Assembly (NCBI GenBank): GCA_022835595.1
Contig: BQUP01000013.1
Span: 62,001-126,000 of the forward strand
From: Cystobasidium ongulense
Lineage: Eukaryota > Basidiomycota > Cystobasidiomycetes > Cystobasidiales > Cystobasidiaceae
Reading direction: 5' to 3'
DNA: 64,000 nt
The translations under genes and the position numbers were made by a program. The notes beneath the pieces were generated by a model. It saw only the letters and a list, made by a program, of their open reading frames with translations. It was not told the origin of the DNA and ran no database searches. This document shows positions 36,289 through 48,342 of the stretch, piece by piece. Each line of letters opens with the position of its first letter. The stretch's first letter is position 1.

Positions 36289-37736
36289 ATGATCAAGACG
36301 CAGGCGCTGGTACATCCTGCTGTGGGCCGGAAAGCGAGCTTGGAGGAGGTCGAGCTGGACGAGGTCTCCGGCAGCGAGGTGCTTGTGAGAATGGTTGCGA
36401 GCGGGTAAGTGTCGTGCTTGAGTCGATCTGAGTGACCTGTAGTTAATGCTGTCTGCGTGCGTGTTGTAGTATCTGCCATTCGGGTGAGTGAGAAGAAAAA
36501 CAAGAGCAAGTCGTCCGCCGAGCTGAGGTTGTTCTTTCCTGCCACAGACTTGAACATTGCGAATGGGGCATTCCCCAGTCCCTTCCCAAGCATCAGTGAG
36601 TGTGTAGCCGTTGTCGTAGGACGGTGCCAGTGTGCGCTTCTGGTGGTGCTTCGTTCACCATTTTGACAAGACCCCGCTTGCTTGTACCTTTGACCTCTTG
36701 CATCCGCACGTGCCAGTTGGACATGAAGGAGCTGGCATCATCGAGGCAGTAGGAGGGGACGTCAAGACTCTAGTACCGGGCGACCATGTTCTGCTGTCCT
36801 TTGCCTACTGCGGAACCTGTCAACAATGCAAAAGCCATCAACCAGCGTACTGTGACACCTGGATTGAGCGCAACTTTGGTCGAATCCGACAAGGCCACGA
36901 GAAAGCTACGCCAGGCTGCAAGCTAAAGAGTGATGGAACCCAGGTCTGGGCTGGATTCTTCGGCCAATCTTCGTTCTCCAGACTCGCCCTTGTTGGAGAA
37001 ACATCCTGCGTCAAAGTGGATCCCACGGCTGATCTTGCAGCCCTCGCACCTTTAGGATGCGGCTTGCAGACGGGGGCAGGAGCCATTTTCAACAGGCTTA
37101 AACCAAGCCCTAATTCTTCGCTCCTCATCATCGGTGTGGGAGCTGTTGGGATGGGCGCGCTCTTCGCCGCTTTAGCAAGCGGAGTTCAGGAAATTATCGT
37201 CGTAGACATACACGACTCAAGGCTAGCATTGGCAGAAACTCTCGGTGCTACACGTACGATAAACGCAATGAACAATTCCGACCTCGTCTCGGCCATACGA
37301 GCAGCCACTTCTTCTGGTCAAGGACCGATGTACGCGGTCGAATGCACTGGAAGGCCAGCTAGCTTGCGCGATGCCTTCCACTCGATGTGCAAGCGAGGCA
37401 CCCTTGTATCATGTGGTACCCCTGGTCCGGGTCATAATGCCCCAATAGAGTGAGGCATCTTGCATCAATATCACCTATTAGCACAACGCAGCTGACATTT
37501 CCTCCCTATCACTGTTCAATAGCATCGATGGTCTGATAGGACAAGGCAAGACATGGTCAGGAACGGTAGAAGGAGATTCAAACCCTGCAGAGTTTATTCC
37601 TCGTCTGATAGAGCTATACAATAAAGGGCAATTCCCAGTTGACAAGATTAGCGAAAAGTTCAAACTCGAAGATTACGAAGCCGCTGTAGCAGCTATGCAC
37701 AATGGATCTGTCATAAAACCCATCCTAGTATTCTGA
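36289..37736 (+). CDS. Zinc-dependent alcohol dehydrogenase (MDR family)
   Basis: This medium-chain dehydrogenase/reductase interconverts an alcohol and an aldehyde with NAD(P). The exons 36289-36404, 36470-36483, 36548-36595, 36717-37449 and 37523-37736 give 374 residues in frame. A 14-nt exon 2 carries the catalytic zinc Cys and the following His (G-ICHS). The second ligand, GHEGAG, is created across intron 3, and the structural zinc loop is CGTCQQCKSHQPAYC. The Rossmann motif is LLIIGVGAVGMGALFA, followed by the acidic EIIVVDIHDSRL, which favours NAD over NADP. LGCGLQTGAGAIFN and the C-terminal KLEDYEAAVAAMHNGSVIKP are typical of aryl/benzyl-alcohol dehydrogenases of this class. It diverges from the TRI12-type pump and lies near an aldehyde dehydrogenase that could take its product. 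Confidence 0.92.
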
Positions 37737-38041
37737 AACTCCAGATAATTTTGTGGTCTCAGAAATGGTCAGTAGCTGGAAAAGAGAGTCAGAAGGCAAA
37801 TTGCGGCGATGAGGAAAGACTGCCATTTGTCACGGAGAACGAGCGTTGACAGAAGCAAAGGTTGACCCACTTTGAGTGTCTGTCACGTTACTACTGGGCG
37901 GAATACCCGTTGAACATGCCAACAAGCTTGCGCAGTTGCTGATGCGGCATCCTTTCAGCGAAGCACTGTGGTCCGTTCTGTGGCATTCGTACATTGCTGA
38001 TATATGGTCCTGCTAACTGCTGCGATACAATCAATAACCAG
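37737..38041. other. Convergent terminator region
   Basis: This 305-bp spacer lies between the 3' ends of the alcohol dehydrogenase and SIN3. No gene is seen. Confidence 0.5.
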
Positions 38042-41000
38042 CTACACATCCACTGCCATTGCTGATGGTTCTAGGGTCTGATGACCTTCAGCAGTGTCTG
38101 GCGCTCTGCTTTGACTTTCATCTGCTGTGTCATTATTTCCCGCCAACCATTTCTCCCAAGCCTCTCGCCGCGCTTTGTTCGCTTCCTCGACATCTGACTT
38201 ATCTTGAGGTGTCGCTCTGAAGAATGTCTCTTCCGTCTGACTGACATACGATAGCTTGAAATTCTCGTAGCCGAGGCGTACTGCCAGATCACTCTTGCCT
38301 TGTAGTCGAGCGGCAGCCTCAGCGTTTCCTTCGCGGTTGCGGTCTAGCAACGGCCCTCTGACATCCGACCGCAAACCTTCGGTTGGCAGTCCTAGCGTGT
38401 AGGTCTCCAGGTAATGCCCCCAGGTCTTATCCGCGGTCAGGACCGGATCATCTATTGTGAGGTCGTCCGGAGACAAGAGTTGAATGGTGAGAACATCTTG
38501 GCTTGGTATCTACGAAGAATAGAATAAAATTCAGCTACACATCTCACTGCCGCCTCTCGGCAGGCTTCGGCAGACCTACCCATTCTAGCCTATAAATGTT
38601 CTCATCTGTGCCAATCACATTTTCTGCAGTATGTCTGTATGCAATCTGATGCCTAAGCGACGTGCGTTCCGCCTCTCGATCCTTGGCTAGCAGGTCTATC
38701 AGCTCGTGGCATCGCGAATCGTTGTTGATGGTATGCGCCTATATCGCCAAACGTCAGTATGCCGCGCAAGGAGAAGACAACATTACGACCCACATTCTTA
38801 ATCATCGAAGCAACGAGCTTGTCGACGGTGAACGCTGGGAAAGCCTTGATGCCCCACATGTAACGCAGGTTTTCTTCAAAAGTAGCACTGTCAATCTCTG
38901 CATCAAAGTACCGCTCGCACAATTCCAATGCGAATTCGTAAAAGTTCTTCCCCCGCCGCACGCCCGGCTCATCGATGTTAGGGATTGGCACAGCTAAGCC
39001 AAGTTCGACAGCTAGGGGGTTTAGCCGATCTTCGACTGGCTCCTTAGCAGCAATTTCAGCCGCTAAGCTTTTGAGAGTGGCTAGACGGTGGTATAGAAGC
39101 TATACAGACAGAACGATGTCAGAAAAAGTACCAAAGTACGATACGATCTCCGAGAAGCTGTACCGACTCACGTGGAATAGGCGAACAAAGCAATAGAAAG
39201 GTTGTGATACAAAGCAATTGTAACGTGGCAACTTGGAATCCTGGAGCGCAGTCTTCACCGACTCGGGAATAGGGCCAGCTCTGGGAGACGGCATTGCGCG
39301 GCTTTTCATTTTGGATGGACTGTGTGGAGGAGCTCTTGGTGGAGTTGATGCGCCAGCGGGCCAAGGCACAGGGCTTGCGGAGATCCAGCTAGATTCGTCG
39401 AGCAGAACCTTGTCTGCCTCCGATTCGCCTTTCGTATCTGAGCTGTCTACTGTTGCGTCATCTTGTGCAATGCCATTCGATCCATTCACACCGTTAATGG
39501 CGCTTGTCAGCAACTGCTTCCGCAAATCCGCTACGCTCTTCTTGCCTTTCTTTCCAGCTGCAGGCGTGCTTTGACCGCTAGCTTCGCTAGTGGCGCCAGT
39601 ATCGCTCGCGCCAGCTGTGTCATCCGCATCGCTTTCAGCAGCGTCTGTTTCTGCATTATCGCCATCTTCACCGAATGTAATAGCAGGAGCCAAAGTGGCT
39701 TCTACGTCCGCTTCTGGGATGTTGAAGAGGAGAGGAACAAATCTTCGCAGGGTGTTTTCAATAGCCAATCGCTCTTTAGCAGCGTATGCAGTCGTTGCAC
39801 GGTCGAGATACGAAAAGATAAGCTTGAGAACATCGAACACGACATCCACATCGCCAATATGCATTTCGAATTGATGTCTTGGTCTCAGTGGCTCGAGGTT
39901 GATCGCTTTGTGAGCTGGGAAGACTCGCTTTTGTTGCTGTTCGCGGCGCAGGGTCTCGATTTCGGAAACGAGGTATTTGGAAGTTGTAGTCTTCTTGTCG
40001 TTCGTTTTGAATGTCAATCCCTGGTGATCAATACTTCTGTAGAAATTCTTAGCATCAACTTCTCTCCAAACTCTGTTCCACTCCCGTAAAGCTCTGTGCC
40101 ATTCTTCGTCCTTTTGCTTCATCCGGCTCAAAATAATAGGTGCAGCTGTGCCTGGACTATCGTAAAGTGCCGAGATGGCTTCGTAACCCTGGTCCTTTCC
40201 ATACACCTTTCGAATAATTCGTTCATAGAAACTGGACGAATCTCCACCCAGACCCGCTTTGAGCTTAAAAGCAGCCTTCTCCTCGACGGACATGAGGTTG
40301 ATTCGTGCGACAATAGGCTCGAGCACGGCGATAGAACGCCTGATAGATTCCAGATGATAATCGTACCAATGCCTCTGTTCAAGTCGAGTTATAATCATCA
40401 GTAGCTGTAAGATCAGCAGAGGGAAATCCGATTCTCACCTCTTGCTCACTGCAGGCCAGAGCGTCCTCGAAGGCGTTCTTACGATGAGCGCCTGATCCTT
40501 CAGAAGCCCAAGTAGCATAAGCAACCCAATTATCATTGAGAACGCTCCAGCACAACGCGTCCCTTCCTGAGCATGCTAAGCCTTTCGATTCCTGATATGG
40601 CAGCTTCCTATAACTTGGTCCATAGCTTTTCAGATTGTGCAACTCGAAACGTTCTCGCTCAAGTGCAGGTCTGCGCCGGAATGAATAATTTTAGCTTCAT
40701 CTCAGTCATTTGCAAGCTAGATGATGCAGTACTTGACTTACGCATTGTCAATTGGCCACTCCTCACCATCCACGAAGCCGTCTTGTTCTCCAACGAATTC
40801 TCTAAACAAACCAAAAATCTCATCATTCCCGCCAATGAAAAGGAAAGCTTTTTCAAGTAGAGTAGGCATATCTATAATTTCAGCGGTATATAAATTAAGT
40901 AATTTGAGGAATTCTTGATAAGTAGCTTTATCATCGATATATCTCTTTATCCGATCGAAAAGGCCTAGTTCTTCACTGCTTATCATCGGTTGAAGTTGTG

Positions 41001-43269
41001 TTTTGGGGCCATGAGGGCGCAGTGCGTGAGGGAGGATGATAGGTTGAACGGGCGCAGGCACGCCATTCGGTACCATAACAGGATAGCCTTGCACATAACC
41101 CCGGTTTGCAGCATCCGATGGCATAGCTCCTTCATCGGGAGAATCCTCTGGGGCATACTTGCTTCGCTTGGTCTGGCACAAGGCAAAATGTCAACAAAAT
41201 TCATTTGGATGGTCTTTCGATTAAGTACTCACTTTCATCTTCTCCACAACTGGTACAGCAGGAGCAGTAGGTTTTCGTTTCCGTGCACTACCAGGAGCTT
41301 GCCACTCATCGTCATCATGTGTTGCTTTCTCCTGCACGAGAGCAGGAGGAGCGGGCAATTGACTAGTTGATGGGTGCTCCGGGCCCACTTGTCGCCTCGA
41401 TGCAGCAACATCAAGTGAAGTACCTCCTATTACCTGACCAATTTTGCTTCTGTCTCGTTGTTGAGCGTTATGCAAATACGAAGGAACACCTCCCAATTGA
41501 GGCTGTGAAGTAGAGGATGCATTCACGCCAAAAAGAGATGTTGTAGATGTATTACGACCTGTCCTGCTTTGAGTCGCGCTCTGAGCAGATGCAGCGGCGT
41601 TGCTGGCCGAGGCTTGATCGATAGCTGAGCTTTGTGCACCAGAAAGACCAGTTGATCCGGTGTGATCAGGCAGGAACTCCTTGAACTCTTCGAGCAGGTC
41701 TGGTGCTTCTTGGAAGAGAACAGTCACTTGTGCGTAGACCTGGATTGGCAGAAACGAAGAACAAAACAATGAGGTTCGGCAAAAACAGCATTTACAATAC
41801 GCTAACAACATACCTCTTGAATAGACTTTTGTTCTTTCTGATAAGTTTGCAGAATTTCCAGGAAAGCTTTATACGTATTCGGCCTAGTATGAAAACGCGT
41901 TTTGATCTTGTTGACAAAGTTGATAGCATGATTGAACTCTGCAGGCGGTCTGTTGGCAGCCGCAGCATTTGCAGCCGCACGGTTATAGCCTAAAATTTGG
42001 GTTTGATTGCTTCCAGGTTGGGAGGCTGAGGGGACTTGACCTGGCCTACCTGCAGTGGCTGGGCTGCCAACTGCAGCAGGTCCAATTTGACCTTGTGGAG
42101 CGCCTGGCCGAGGACCACCTATGCCAGCAATGCCGCCACTGAATGGCGAAGGTCCCTTGCTAATGGTTGCTGCTTGGTTCGCGGCTATCGTGCCAGCTTG
42201 AGTTTGGGGCATACCTCCTCCACCTGTTGCCTGACTTGCAGGTAGACTTGAGGCAGGAGGGTGACTTGCTGCAGCAGGGCGAGCTACTTGTTCAGGTTGA
42301 CCAGGCTTGCCAGCTGATCCAGTAGTGGCATTTACAGCAGCAGCAGCTTGACCCGCTTGCTGATGAGCTGGCTGTGCACGCGGGCTAGTTTGAAGAGCTC
42401 CTCCACCTCCGTCTCGCTTTGTGACTCCGCTAGGTGTAGTTATGGTGATGATATCTCTTCCGGCCGCGTCAAAAGCGCAATCGATTTTGTAGCCAGGTGG
42501 TAGAAAGCTACAGAACCAAGCGCATCAGGGTCATAGACCTCCCAAGATGCTAGGAAGAAGTATGCTTACGTGTTGAAGCCCTGTATCAGAGGAGGGTGTC
42601 CACGAAAGAGACTCGAGACGCGGTCGATCACGCCGGGCGTGTCAATGCTGCAGGACGAGAGTGAAGGGGTAAAAAGCCAGAGAAAAATAGCAAGGCGGGA
42701 GGATGAAGAGCATGTCAGCCCGGTCACAGACAACATACAACGTAGATGGAGCGTACTTTTGAGTCTTGAAATCCTTCCTATAGTCAGTGAACAGCGACGG
42801 GCGTTCAGAGCAATCCGATCACGAACAGTTCAGCCTCGAGATAGATGTGCTTGAAAGAAGCAGCAGGAATAACGCACATGATATCCAAGAAGTTGTTGTA
42901 GATCTGAGGGCGATCATGGAACTGTATCTTGACAGAGTCGAGGTAGGACAATGCATCCTTGACATTTAAAGGCCGGTAGCCGCTTCCTCCATTCTGATTC
43001 TGAGCTGCTGGTGGTGCTGCTGCTGCTGCTGGAGCTGCCTGCTGTTGTGGTCGAGCTTGCGTGGATCCATTAGCAGGAGCTGCGGTAGTTCTCTGTTGAG
43101 GTGCAGATTGCTGTGCTGGTCTTTGCCCTGCTTGTCCGGGCATTGCTGCTGTCACGGGCGCGGGTCCTCCAGCTGTTGCTGCTCTGGCGGCGTTGGCTGC
43201 AGGAGCCGAGGCGTTACCATTTGCGGCCCCAGCTGCAGCGGGAGCCGCGGTCCCTTGCTGCTGCTGCAT
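38042..43269 (-). CDS. SIN3: SIN3 transcriptional corepressor
   Basis: SIN3 is the scaffold of the Rpd3 histone deacetylase corepressor complex in the nucleus. After a Gln/Ala-rich start ([13 protein letters not shown]) there are three paired amphipathic helix domains: PAH1 ([20 protein letters not shown]), PAH2 ([20 protein letters not shown]) and PAH3 ([20 protein letters not shown]). The HDAC-interacting domain follows: [15 protein letters not shown], then [26 protein letters not shown], and [20 protein letters not shown]. The Sin3 C-terminal region begins near [20 protein letters not shown] and ends in the exon 38476-38042 ([18 protein letters not shown]). Linkers between PAHs are Gln/Ala/Pro-rich. 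About twelve short introns occur. The total is about 1,500 residues, normal for fungal Sin3. The domain order makes this call secure. Confidence 0.95.
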
Positions 43270-43721
43270 CCTGAAGCTGCAGCGCTACAGCGTTGTGATT
43301 GCTATTCTGCTGATTGTTATTGATGATGGATTATATGCGATACGGCGGCAAGAGAAGTTGCAATCAGCCAAACCGACAGGCAAGCACCGTGATCGAGAAT
43401 ATGTTCATCCACAGCGTGGAGGGTCATGACTGCAAAGACTAACTTAAGACGCAATGCACTTGTACAGACAGCAATTACGGTTGCGACACAAAAGAGCACT
43501 ATCTCTCGAGATGGAGTCAACAGGACGAAACCACTGCGTTAGTCTACAGCTCATCAACTACTTTGCGATAAACAGACTACATAATGGGGTTTTCACTATG
43601 GTGTAGAGGGACTGTACCACCAGTTCAACATCTGAAAAGAGAACACTAATTCGCCAGAACGGTCCGGACTCCGCCTCTGTTGACCTCTCGCGCAGTTCGA
43701 CGACATGAGCTTCTGCAGAAC
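43270..43721. other. SIN3 promoter and 3' region of hydrolase gene
   Basis: This is a 452-bp spacer between two minus-strand genes. It contains the SIN3 upstream region. No other feature is seen. Confidence 0.45.
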
Positions 43722-45440
43722 TCAATCCGCTCTCAAGGACCGATAGATCTCCCTTTCCCAGCGCTCCCAAAAGTCGAAAACACCAGGTGCCTGCGCTGGT
43801 GCGGTGTTGACCATCAGAGAGGCACAGATGCCATTCTTTCTGTCGATCCAGCAATATGTGTCACTATGGAAGACGTGGCATCAGCTCACCCCTCACCTTG
43901 CAGATCAGCGACCCGGTAGTCATAAATTTGGACCTACCCAAATCCAGACGCCCAGAGCGTGCCAGTTCCTCGGCCACCTTCGAGATCCTCCAAGTTCAGG
44001 CCACAGCCTAGACCCCATCCTCTCTTCCGATGAGGTACCTCTGAAGCATTCGCACCCCCATTATCCTTGCTCCTATGGAACGGATCACGATTGAGATGCA
44101 ACCAGTTCTTGACCTGATCGCCAAACTTAGCACCTGCATCGTTGGTATACTGCGGCGTGAAGAATAGATCGATTGTCTCTTGCTGCAGGATGCGGTTTTC
44201 CGTAGGTGCGTAGACGCCACCGTTCAGCAGAGTTTGGAGGAGCTTGATGAATGAGCCCGCGGATATGTGCAGACCACCTCCGCCACCACAGGTGACTGGA
44301 TTTATAGGTAGCGTAAAGGCAGTAGGTTTGAAGCGAGTTGACCCGTCCGGCTGTATCTCTGGATATACCAGATTGACTTGTTCCTTTAAGTATTCTGGAC
44401 TGCGACGATAGACTCCATCCGAGATATTAAGCGGCCTGTCGATTTTGGTCAGTTTAGCCTCTCCCATCGTATCTGATTCAACGAGATCTTTTCCCTCACT
44501 CGAACAGGTGTATCTTCGTATATCTTGCGGTCCCGATTCCCGATTAGAACCGTTTATAGAGCCTAACAAGTTTCAAACAGGCTTACTCTTCGAGATCCAG
44601 ACCAGATATAGCCTCGACGATATAGCCCAAGTGATCAATGCCGGTACTATAGTCTATGCGGCTGCCTGGATTGAAATTGTGAGGGATTCCGGTGATTGCA
44701 TTCTGAATTATGCACCTCATCTGGTCAGTCGAGAGTGCTGGTCTTGGAATAAGATTACGCCTACCCTGTCTCCGTTCAGGCCTTCTACCTGCTTCTCCAA
44801 ATTGTGTTCTCTCCGGAAGCGCTCGAATATCTCATGGCTAGGCGTATACGGTAATCTGTAGAGCAAAATTGACGCAATTAGGGATGTATAACTAGGGGTC
44901 GGGAATATATATTCACTGACCCTCCGGTATGGCAAAACAGGTCTCGGATCGTGACTTTACTGGTCGTATCTTCGTAGAGCTCTTGACCGTTGTCCGAATA
45001 GCCGGTGAGGATCCTTTTGCCTTTTAACTCTGGGATCCAATGCTCTGCATAGTCGTCCAGACGAATGTGGCCAGCCTCTAACAACTGGAGGGCGCATCTA
45101 TCTGATCAAAGTCAGCCTAGTATTTGTCACGCCAGCATGGCATCTTCTCCCATCTTTCCGACTTGGATGGAACTTACAAGCACGTTACGAACTTAGTGTT
45201 GCTGAACATGGCAAATGGCGTTTCGAGCGTCACTTGTCCTTCTGGTGCTTTGTCGAGGTTGTCATAATAAGTCTTCTTTCCTCCAGCTCCAGACCATAGC
45301 ACTTGATTTTTGGTCGCAACCACAGCAGCTACACGAGGGATTGGGAACGGCGCTGTAGTCAGGGCTTCCTGCACTACATGGTCCAGTTGCTTCTCATTAA
45401 CTCGTAGCTGCGGACTGGAGCTCGCCGGGTGTGAAGACAT
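43722..45440 (-). CDS. LovD-like serine hydrolase/transesterase (beta-lactamase fold), copy 1
   Basis: This is an active-site-serine enzyme of the class C beta-lactamase/esterase/transesterase superfamily. Fungal members such as LovD move acyl groups or hydrolyse esters. The start MSSHPASSSPQLRVNE leads to FPIPRVAAVVATKNQVLWSG, then ETPFAMFSNTKFVTC with the catalytic SxxK motif (S-N-T-K). TIRDLFCHTGG and LPYTPSHEIFERFRREHNLE follow. The Tyr motif is in GSRIDYSTGIDHLGYIVEAI, which matches the LovD-type Y-x-x-G-x-D-x-x-G pattern. NPVTCGGGGGLHISAGSFIK and LQTLLNGG come next. The end is NTYCWIDRKNGICASLMVNT, then APGVFDFWERWEREIYRS. About seven introns occur. No signal peptide is seen, so it is probably cytosolic. 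It diverges from the Zn2Cys6 regulator and has a paralogue at 48924. Confidence 0.85.
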
Positions 45441-46176
45441 CGCCGGGAATGTCTTTTCAAGGAAGCGGTGTGATTGTACCAACAGCGGGACAGGTGTATC
45501 GTCGCCGCGGGATCAAGGTGGTAGAAGCAGTCTACCTAGCGCATTCCGTCTTACGCCTGTGCCTTACGGCAATGTCGTCCGCCTCCGGCTAGTTGCGGCT
45601 GGTTTTCGGATACCCTGAGAGAGGCAGAAGCTCGGGTATTTTCACACGTCCAAAGGGCCACGGCAACGACAATGCCAGAAGGTTTGGGCTTTGCCAGTGA
45701 TTGAATGCAGAGCAGTGCGGACAGAAGGTACTCGGCTAAAAGACTAGCCCTGTCCAGAGGTCGTGTCGGTTGTTCAGGTAGCCAATGTGCGCGGGACGAC
45801 CGCCACTGACAGTGCGCTCCAGGCTCAGCTTCACCAAGGAAGTCATTCAGCACAGCTTAGTATTGCGACTACTCTCCAGTTCAGAAGGTAGCTGCTGAAC
45901 AACATGCAGTGTGGCTTGCGGTTTAGAACGCTATTAACGAGAGACGCTTTTGCCACTACTGTGAGCTGCGTTAAAGTGCCTGCTGCACTGTTGGAGCACT
46001 GGTGGAGCTTGCCTTCCACCCACGAGCGGCATCGCGTTGGCCTTGTACTATCGAATTGCTTCGCAAGCCGCATATGTCTAAGAGAGGCTGCTGTCAACCT
46101 CGACTGGGATGCATCAGCTCAACCGGCAATCGCTCAAGCGCGTGACATCAAGACGTTGAAGGGCTTCTATTTGGCC
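45441..46176. promoter_or_regulatory. Divergent promoter, hydrolase copy 1 and Zn2Cys6 regulator
   Basis: This 736-bp region between two divergent ATGs is a natural site for autoregulation and co-control. Several CGG/CCG half-sites are present (for example around 45575-45600), without a defensible symmetric pair. Confidence 0.45.
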
Positions 46177-48342
46177 ATGGACGATGCCTTAGGCCTGCAC
46201 CAGCCCGCACAGCGTGAACTTGCAGGCGATGCTGGACCCTCCTTCGCGTCGCCTACCTCCACGACGGCGTCCCCACCAAGCTCTGCGACAATCGCTAGGA
46301 AGCGGCCGTTTCGACGAGGCCAGAGGTGAGCACAGCTCTAGATTCGAGTCGTCTAAACATCATGCCACGGAACCTCAATGCATAGGCTGAGATGGCAATG
46401 TCGTCTGTCTCTTGTAGAGCTTGCGATGCATGCTCGAAACGCAAAATGCGCTGCGATCAGGCTGTCCCTTCTTGCACTCCCTGCACCAGCAAAGGCCTGC
46501 ATTGCGCATTCACGAGACTTCAAGCCAAACGCGGGCGCCCCGCCAATGTACTGGCAAGCTTAAAAGACAGTCAGATCGTCAGAGACTCGGACCATGAAAG
46601 CGAGCTATTCTTGCATCCTTCGCTCCCCAGCGAAGCCGCTGTCAGCGTGATGCAAGTCGAACACTTCGCTACTGGCACCGACCATCCTCGCCACGAGCGC
46701 TCTGTCTCTGAAAGTCAAGGAGGCAGTACATCACCTGCAAATAACACGATACCACTTTCTACGTCGTTCCCTGAGACGTTCCAACACCACGATGAGCTGC
46801 TAGCAAGTCCGCTGGGCAGGCATCTTGAGGACAATCACCATGAAACGCAGTCTCTCTCGGCGCTGGAAACCAGTATCGGCTGGTCGGCTACGTTGGAGCT
46901 GGTCAATCTCTTCTTTTCTCTGCTGTGGCCAATGCTACCTATCATACATCAGCCGACATTTATGCAGGCCTTGTACGAGCGGCAGGATCGAACTTCAGAA
47001 TCATTTTGCATGCTCACCATCAACGTCTGTGCCGCTGCAGCCGTCTCCAGCCGCTATGTTGTAATGCCACCAGCTATTCGGGCTGTCGGCCTGTCATGGT
47101 TGGCGATCGCCAGGCAACTCAATTCTTGCATCCGCCGGGGTGCCCAATGGATACAGACAATGTCACGCACAGACTCGTGCGCCTGTCTGCAGAATGTAAT
47201 ACTGGTCGCGCACTTCGAGCGCAGCATTGGCAGTCCCGTGGTAGATAGACTGCTCAACGAGGCCGAGCGCATCGCACAAGCGTTCCACTTCGGGCGAGAA
47301 CTTCCAATACTAAGTCTCAGCGAGACAAATGTCCGACGGCGAGTGTTCTGGACCCTCTACATGTTCGACAAGCGACGGGCCTTTCTTCAGGGACAATCGA
47401 TGACCCTTAGAGCAGACGAACTGGACATTGATGCTTCACTTGGTCCGCTCCGGGCACACATGGCAGATGTTCTACGGGACGGTGGCGAGGTCCTGGAGCC
47501 TTTTGCGCAGCACGTTCTACTCAGTCGAGTCGCAGAAGATGTACTGCTGCGATGGCGAGAAGCTTGTCGATTTGCCAAAGATCCCCGAAGACGGCGAGAT
47601 ATCAAACATGGCTTAAACATCAGTTTGCAGCAATTCATGGACTGCGCAAAACTTGATACGCGTACCATAGTATCAGTCCACTCTAGCGTGCCGCAGCTAT
47701 CTCTAATAGTAAACAGGTCATGCTTCACCATTGAAAGTGAGGGTCAAACGTACAAATCTTTGAACGCACAACGTTCCATGCTGAATACCCCTGCACCTTT
47801 TTACAGCATATAGCCGATACTCGGTACTTCTGCTCGAAGAGCGGCCAGGTCTACTGTCCAACATGAGCAATGTGGCCGGAAGGTTGGCAGCGGATCTGTC
47901 AAGCGTTCCGGAGCAGTCGTTACAAGGGCTGGACACGCCAACTGTATCGCTTCTAGAATTGGCGCACCGGCGCCTGACTGCCGCCCTCCAATACCTTGAC
48001 GACCCCTTTGCGAAACACAATGCTACCGATTGTGCAACTCAGCTAGAAGTGTTCATCCAGGCGGCGCGAGCAGGCAAAGACGGCGACGATTCACGATTCG
48101 ATGCGGAGCAGCAGGAATCTCCTGGAAATCATCTATCTCGACGAGCTGCCAGTACTGCGGCATCATTCGATAACGCCGGTCTGCCTTCAGGGAGCTTGCT
48201 GCCAGATCATTTCTTCGATACACCACTCCCTATCGGTCAACCAGGAACAGGCACAATTGATTTTCTTGGCGACCTCAGTACATCTATGGTTCTGCCATCG
48301 GAATGGCTTACTTTTTTTGAGGCGGCATCGGTAGAGTCGTAG
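46177..48342 (+). CDS. Zn(II)2Cys6 transcription factor with fungal_trans domain
   Basis: This is a nuclear, pathway-type regulator. The exons 46177-46325, 46418-47736 and 47807-48342 give 667 residues in frame. Splicing exon 1 to 2 yields the basic arm KRPFRRGQR|ACDACSKRKMRCD, so the usual six cysteines (C-x2-C-x6-C-x6-C-x2-C-x6-C, ending CTPCTSKGLHC) directly follow an Arg-rich arm. This decides the start at 46177 over the in-frame ATG at 46392, which would insert odd residues. The middle-homology domain lies at about 225-470 (FFSLLWPMLPIIHQPTF; RRRVFWTLYMFDKRRAFLQG). The end is acidic and Pro/Ser-rich. It is flanked by two paralogous LovD-like genes, with copy 1 divergent, so these are its likely targets. 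That link is inference. Confidence 0.9.

Noticed and set aside
39463-40089. 208-codon plus-strand open stretch inside SIN3
   Set aside because: It is exactly antisense to the conserved SIN3 C-terminal exon and its composition mirrors that exon.
42990-43265. GCT/CAG trinucleotide tracts as a microsatellite
   Set aside because: They encode the Gln/Ala-rich N-terminus of SIN3 and are interrupted. The same applies to the Ala run in BuGZ near 58445.
46392-46397. ATG at 46392 as the start of the Zn2Cys6 regulator
   Set aside because: Splicing 46177-46325 to 46418 gives the expected basic arm directly before the Cys cluster. The sequence from 46392 to 46417 reads as the end of an intron with a good acceptor.
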